Of a DNA stretch of 7,551 nt, positions 5,301 to 7,551 are shown one piece after another. Both the position numbers and the translations under genes were made by a program. Each line of letters begins with the position of its first letter. Position 1 is the first letter of the stretch. Source of the stretch: an uncultured Synergistia bacterium (GTDB lineage: Bacteria; Eremiobacterota; SpSt-956; JAKJGF01); NCBI GenBank assembly GCA_937888925.1, contig CALARM010000806.1:1-7551 (forward strand), given 5' to 3'. The notes under the pieces were generated by a model that was given only the letters and a program-made list of their open reading frames with translations, did not search any database and was not told where the DNA came from.

Positions 5301-7551
5301 ATGACTTGTAAGATATTATTTTTTTTATCTTTTCTCTTTTTTTTTATTATTTACCCCGCTGAATCTGAGGAATTTGTTTCGCCGTCTCTTAACTCAGACA
5401 TTCAGGAACATACTGATTTAATAGATTACGTACTTTCAAAAGAAAATCTCAAAAGATGTGATATTCATACATCACGATTTACAGTAGAAAATCTTCTGAG
5501 AAAAAATACTGCCGGTCTTTTTGTACCTCATTTTAAACAGTGCTGGGAAGATCCTTTCTATTTCCCGAAATTTACGAAACGTGTCTGTAATGATCTCGGT
5601 AAAAACTGGAAAGGTGATAAAGGCATATATAATATTCTTCTTGCTTCAGAAGAAAGAACAGGTTATGTGTCAGGAAGGCTTGAAAAATATCTACCTTCTC
5701 TTAAGGTTGACAGTGAGAGACCGGTAGAGAAAGCCCTTCAAAAACTTTATATAGATGTCTGGGGAAAAGATTTTAAAGGTAATATATTCTGTAAAATTAA
5801 TGGTAAAGATTATAATATATCATTATCTTCTTTAGCGGAATCTGATATGTTTTCTCCTCTTCCAGAGAAACTTCAGCACCTCATGGCAGAACATCTTCTT
5901 GCCCATTTAACTGCTTATAAATACAGAAATAGAGCTTTTAGAGAAATGGAAAAAGAAAAATTTAATCAATTATACTCTACAGGAAGATATCATTTTCTTT
6001 CCGATAGGGATAAAGAGGATAAAGGTTTTTTAGAGACTGTTGAAAAAGAAACAGGAGAAGATTCTATAGAGCTTGAGTATGATATGGCCGGAAAATTTGA
6101 TTACAACGATATGTACTTCGGCGGATTGCCTCTTGTTATGAGTGTAATAAATATAAAAAAATTCCTATCTGACCCGAAAGAAGCTTCTTCTGTTGTTGAC
6201 GGGAAAGAAACACAGGGGAAACCTATAGATATTTCCGGTATATCGGTTGAATTTGACACACCTTTCGGAAGATTTGCCTTTCGCGGTTCTTCAGAAGATA
6301 ATGTCTATGACTGCAATAAGTATTTTTCCGTAATCGATACAGGTGGTAATGACCTCTATAAAGGGCCTGCCGCAGCTTCTCTTCCTGACAGACCTTCTTC
6401 TGCATTAATAGACATGTCAGGTAATGATAATTATATCTCTACAAAAGAAGATCCCTCTTCTCAGGGTTCCGGCATGATGGGCTATGGTATTCTGGTTGAC
6501 TGTCAGGGAGATGATCTATATAAGTCTTATGATAATTCCCAGGGAAGTGCATTTTTCGGAGTGGGACTTCTGTGGGATGAGGGAGGAAACGACTCTTTTA
6601 TAGGAAGAAATATGACCCAGGGCGCTGGTGCATATGGTATAGGAGATCTTGTAAATATCGGCGGCAACGACACTTATTATTGTTTTCAGTGCGGCCAGGC
6701 TTTTGGCTATGTCATAGGCTGCGGCATTCTTCTTGATACAGAAGGAGACGATTTATATACAGGAGAAACCGGACATAAGAATCCTGAAAAAAACCTTGTA
6801 AATCCTGCAGATCTCGGGCATGACAGCAAGAGAAACTACAATTTCGTCCAGGGGGCAGGATGGGGAAGAAGGGGAGATCTTTCTGACGGTCACTCTATGG
6901 GCGGAGGAACAGGGATTTTAGTAGACATGGCAGGAAACGATCATTATGAGTGTGGTGTTTATGGACAGGCCACAGGCTACTGGTACGGTACAGGTATCCT
7001 TTATGATGCAAAAGGAGATGACTCTTACGAAGGAAGTTTTTATGTTCAGAGCGGTACAGCCCATATGGGTATGACGGAACTGCTCGATGAAGAAGGAAAT
7101 GATACTTACAGGGTCTGGAAAGCCATTTCACAGGGTGGAGCCCATGATTTTTCCCTTTCATGGTTTATAGATAAAAAAGGCAATGATAAATATCTCTGTT
7201 TTGAAGAAGAAACTGATAAAAACGGACAGACAGTAAAGACTTCGGGAGGCGTAATGATCGGTTCTGCAATTACTAATTCCCTTGCTTTTCATATAGATTA
7301 CGAAGGTGATGATCTTTACGAAGCAGTTAACTCCACCACGCTGGGATACTGTCTCATGAGAACAGGCCCTGACAGCTACCGTTATGATGAATGGACCTGT
7401 GCTATTATGATAGACAGGGGCGGAAATGATACTTATATAAGGAATATTGACAGAAATATCGAAAAAGATGTACCGTCTGACTGGCCTGTTCCTGCCAATA
7501 ATTCCCTCTGGCAGGAAATATGCCGCAACGGAAACAGGAAATTATCTTTCG
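5301..7551 (+). CDS. Exported DxxG(N/D)DxY-repeat protein, 3' end outside the window
   Basis: An open frame of 750 codons runs from the ATG at 5301 to the window edge with no stop. AAAGAGGTG (5285-5293), seven bases before the ATG, supports the start. The N-terminus is a signal peptide: Lys4, a phenylalanine/leucine-rich core (5-17), and a likely cut after about residue 22. Residues 25-330 form a mixed, charged region with helix-rich parts (about 180-250) that I do not recognise. From residue 345 a repeat domain begins with 12 clear copies and one variant of D-x-x-G-[ND]-D-x-[YF]. Many linkers read Q-G-x-G-x-x-x-G-x-G-[IL]-L. The motif resembles calcium-binding Gly/Asp-rich turns in RTX proteins, but the usual 25-29 residue period is much longer than nine, suggesting a beta-solenoid with acidic turns; this is inference. 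It probably acts outside the cytoplasmic membrane, co-expressed with the lipoprotein. No exact named family is recalled with certainty. Confidence 0.85.
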   Translation, partial: MTCKILFFLSFLFFFIIYPAESEEFVSPSLNSDIQEHTDLIDYVLSKENLKRCDIHTSRFTVENLLRKNTAGLFVPHFKQCWEDPFYFPKFTKRVCNDLGKNWKGDKGIYNILLASEERTGYVSGRLEKYLPSLKVDSERPVEKALQKLYIDVWGKDFKGNIFCKINGKDYNISLSSLAESDMFSPLPEKLQHLMAEHLLAHLTAYKYRNRAFREMEKEKFNQLYSTGRYHFLSDRDKEDKGFLETVEKETGEDSIELEYDMAGKFDYNDMYFGGLPLVMSVINIKKFLSDPKEASSVVDGKETQGKPIDISGISVEFDTPFGRFAFRGSSEDNVYDCNKYFSVIDTGGNDLYKGPAAASLPDRPSSALIDMSGNDNYISTKEDPSSQGSGMMGYGILVDCQGDDLYKSYDNSQGSAFFGVGLLWDEGGNDSFIGRNMTQGAGAYGIGDLVNIGGNDTYYCFQCGQAFGYVIGCGILLDTEGDDLYTGETGHKNPEKNLVNPADLGHDSKRNYNFVQGAGWGRRGDLSDGHSMGGGTGILVDMAGNDHYECGVYGQATGYWYGTGILYDAKGDDSYEGSFYVQSGTAHMGMTELLDEEGNDTYRVWKAISQGGAHDFSLSWFIDKKGNDKYLCFEEETDKNGQTVKTSGGVMIGSAITNSLAFHIDYEGDDLYEAVNSTTLGYCLMRTGPDSYRYDEWTCAIMIDRGGNDTYIRNIDRNIEKDVPSDWPVPANNSLWQEICRNGNRKLSF
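6333..7436 (+). repeat. Protein-level repeat array, 12 copies plus one variant
   Basis: The G-[ND]-D core starts at protein residues 348, 373, 402, 428, 454, 481, 544, 571, 598, 626, 668 and 707, with a variant TGPDSY at 688-693. Usual spacing is 25-29 residues. A 63-residue step (481 to 544) contains an insertion rich in Asn, Lys and Gly, and the last steps are irregular (42, 20 and 19). Core variants include GGND, SGND, QGDD, EGDD, AGND, KGDD, EGND and KGND. DNA copies have diverged, so the array is old rather than a fresh tandem expansion. Confidence 0.85.

Noticed and set aside
5521..5727. Plus-strand open frame of 68 codons
   Set aside because: It is in another frame inside the long exported protein gene, which has a proper ribosome binding site and a signal peptide.
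6223..7161. Two minus-strand open frames (6223-6405 and 6895-7161)
   Set aside because: Both are antisense to the repeat domain. Their His/Tyr/Arg-rich products are what the repeated Gly/Asp/Tyr codons give when read backwards.
6333..7436. Classical RTX toxin repeats
   Set aside because: RTX nonapeptides recur every nine residues with GGxGxDxUx; here the period is mostly 25-29 and the linkers are hydrophobic and glycine-rich.

Overview
The window is AT-rich bacterial DNA. Genes start with ATG behind strong purine-rich ribosome binding sites, and three of the five encode exported or lipid-anchored proteins. There are no phage, transposon or CRISPR genes. The largest complete protein resembles, over its whole length, a family I remember mainly from cyanobacteria. 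Codon use and the other genes do not look especially cyanobacterial, so I would not name a phylum; an uncultured, AT-rich bacterium fits. All family assignments come from motifs and memory, since no database search was possible.

Layout: positions 1-408 hold no gene, but contain a short GC-rich tandem repeat and small inverted repeats. A 631-residue soluble protein (409-2304, +) follows. It looks like the extramembrane part of cyanobacterial Abi/CPBP-type proteins, standing alone, with a candidate His376/Cys489 pair. It converges on a small glycine-zipper protein (2372-2662, -), and a long hairpin terminator between them can serve both strands. Next is a secreted five-bladed beta-propeller glycosidase of the GH32/GH68/GH43 type (start corrected to 3999, -). 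The divergent region 4000-4293 contains two tRNA-like fragments in the order 3' half then 5' half, and a 5'-UTR hairpin.

On the right, a PhnD-like substrate-binding lipoprotein (4294-5223, +) is followed 77 bases later by a long exported repeat protein (5301 to beyond 7551, +). This gene is open to the window edge. Its C-terminal half carries 12 clear copies and one variant of a D-x-x-G-[ND]-D-x-[YF] motif, most about 25-29 residues apart. The two probably share a transcript, and the gap between them contains an imperfect copy of the end of the lipoprotein gene.

No pathway clearly joins the genes. Three of the proteins act outside the cytoplasmic membrane: a sugar hydrolase, a solute-binding lipoprotein and a probable beta-solenoid surface protein. 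The least described items are the repeat protein, the stand-alone Abi/CPBP-associated domain, and the permuted tRNA-like fragments.
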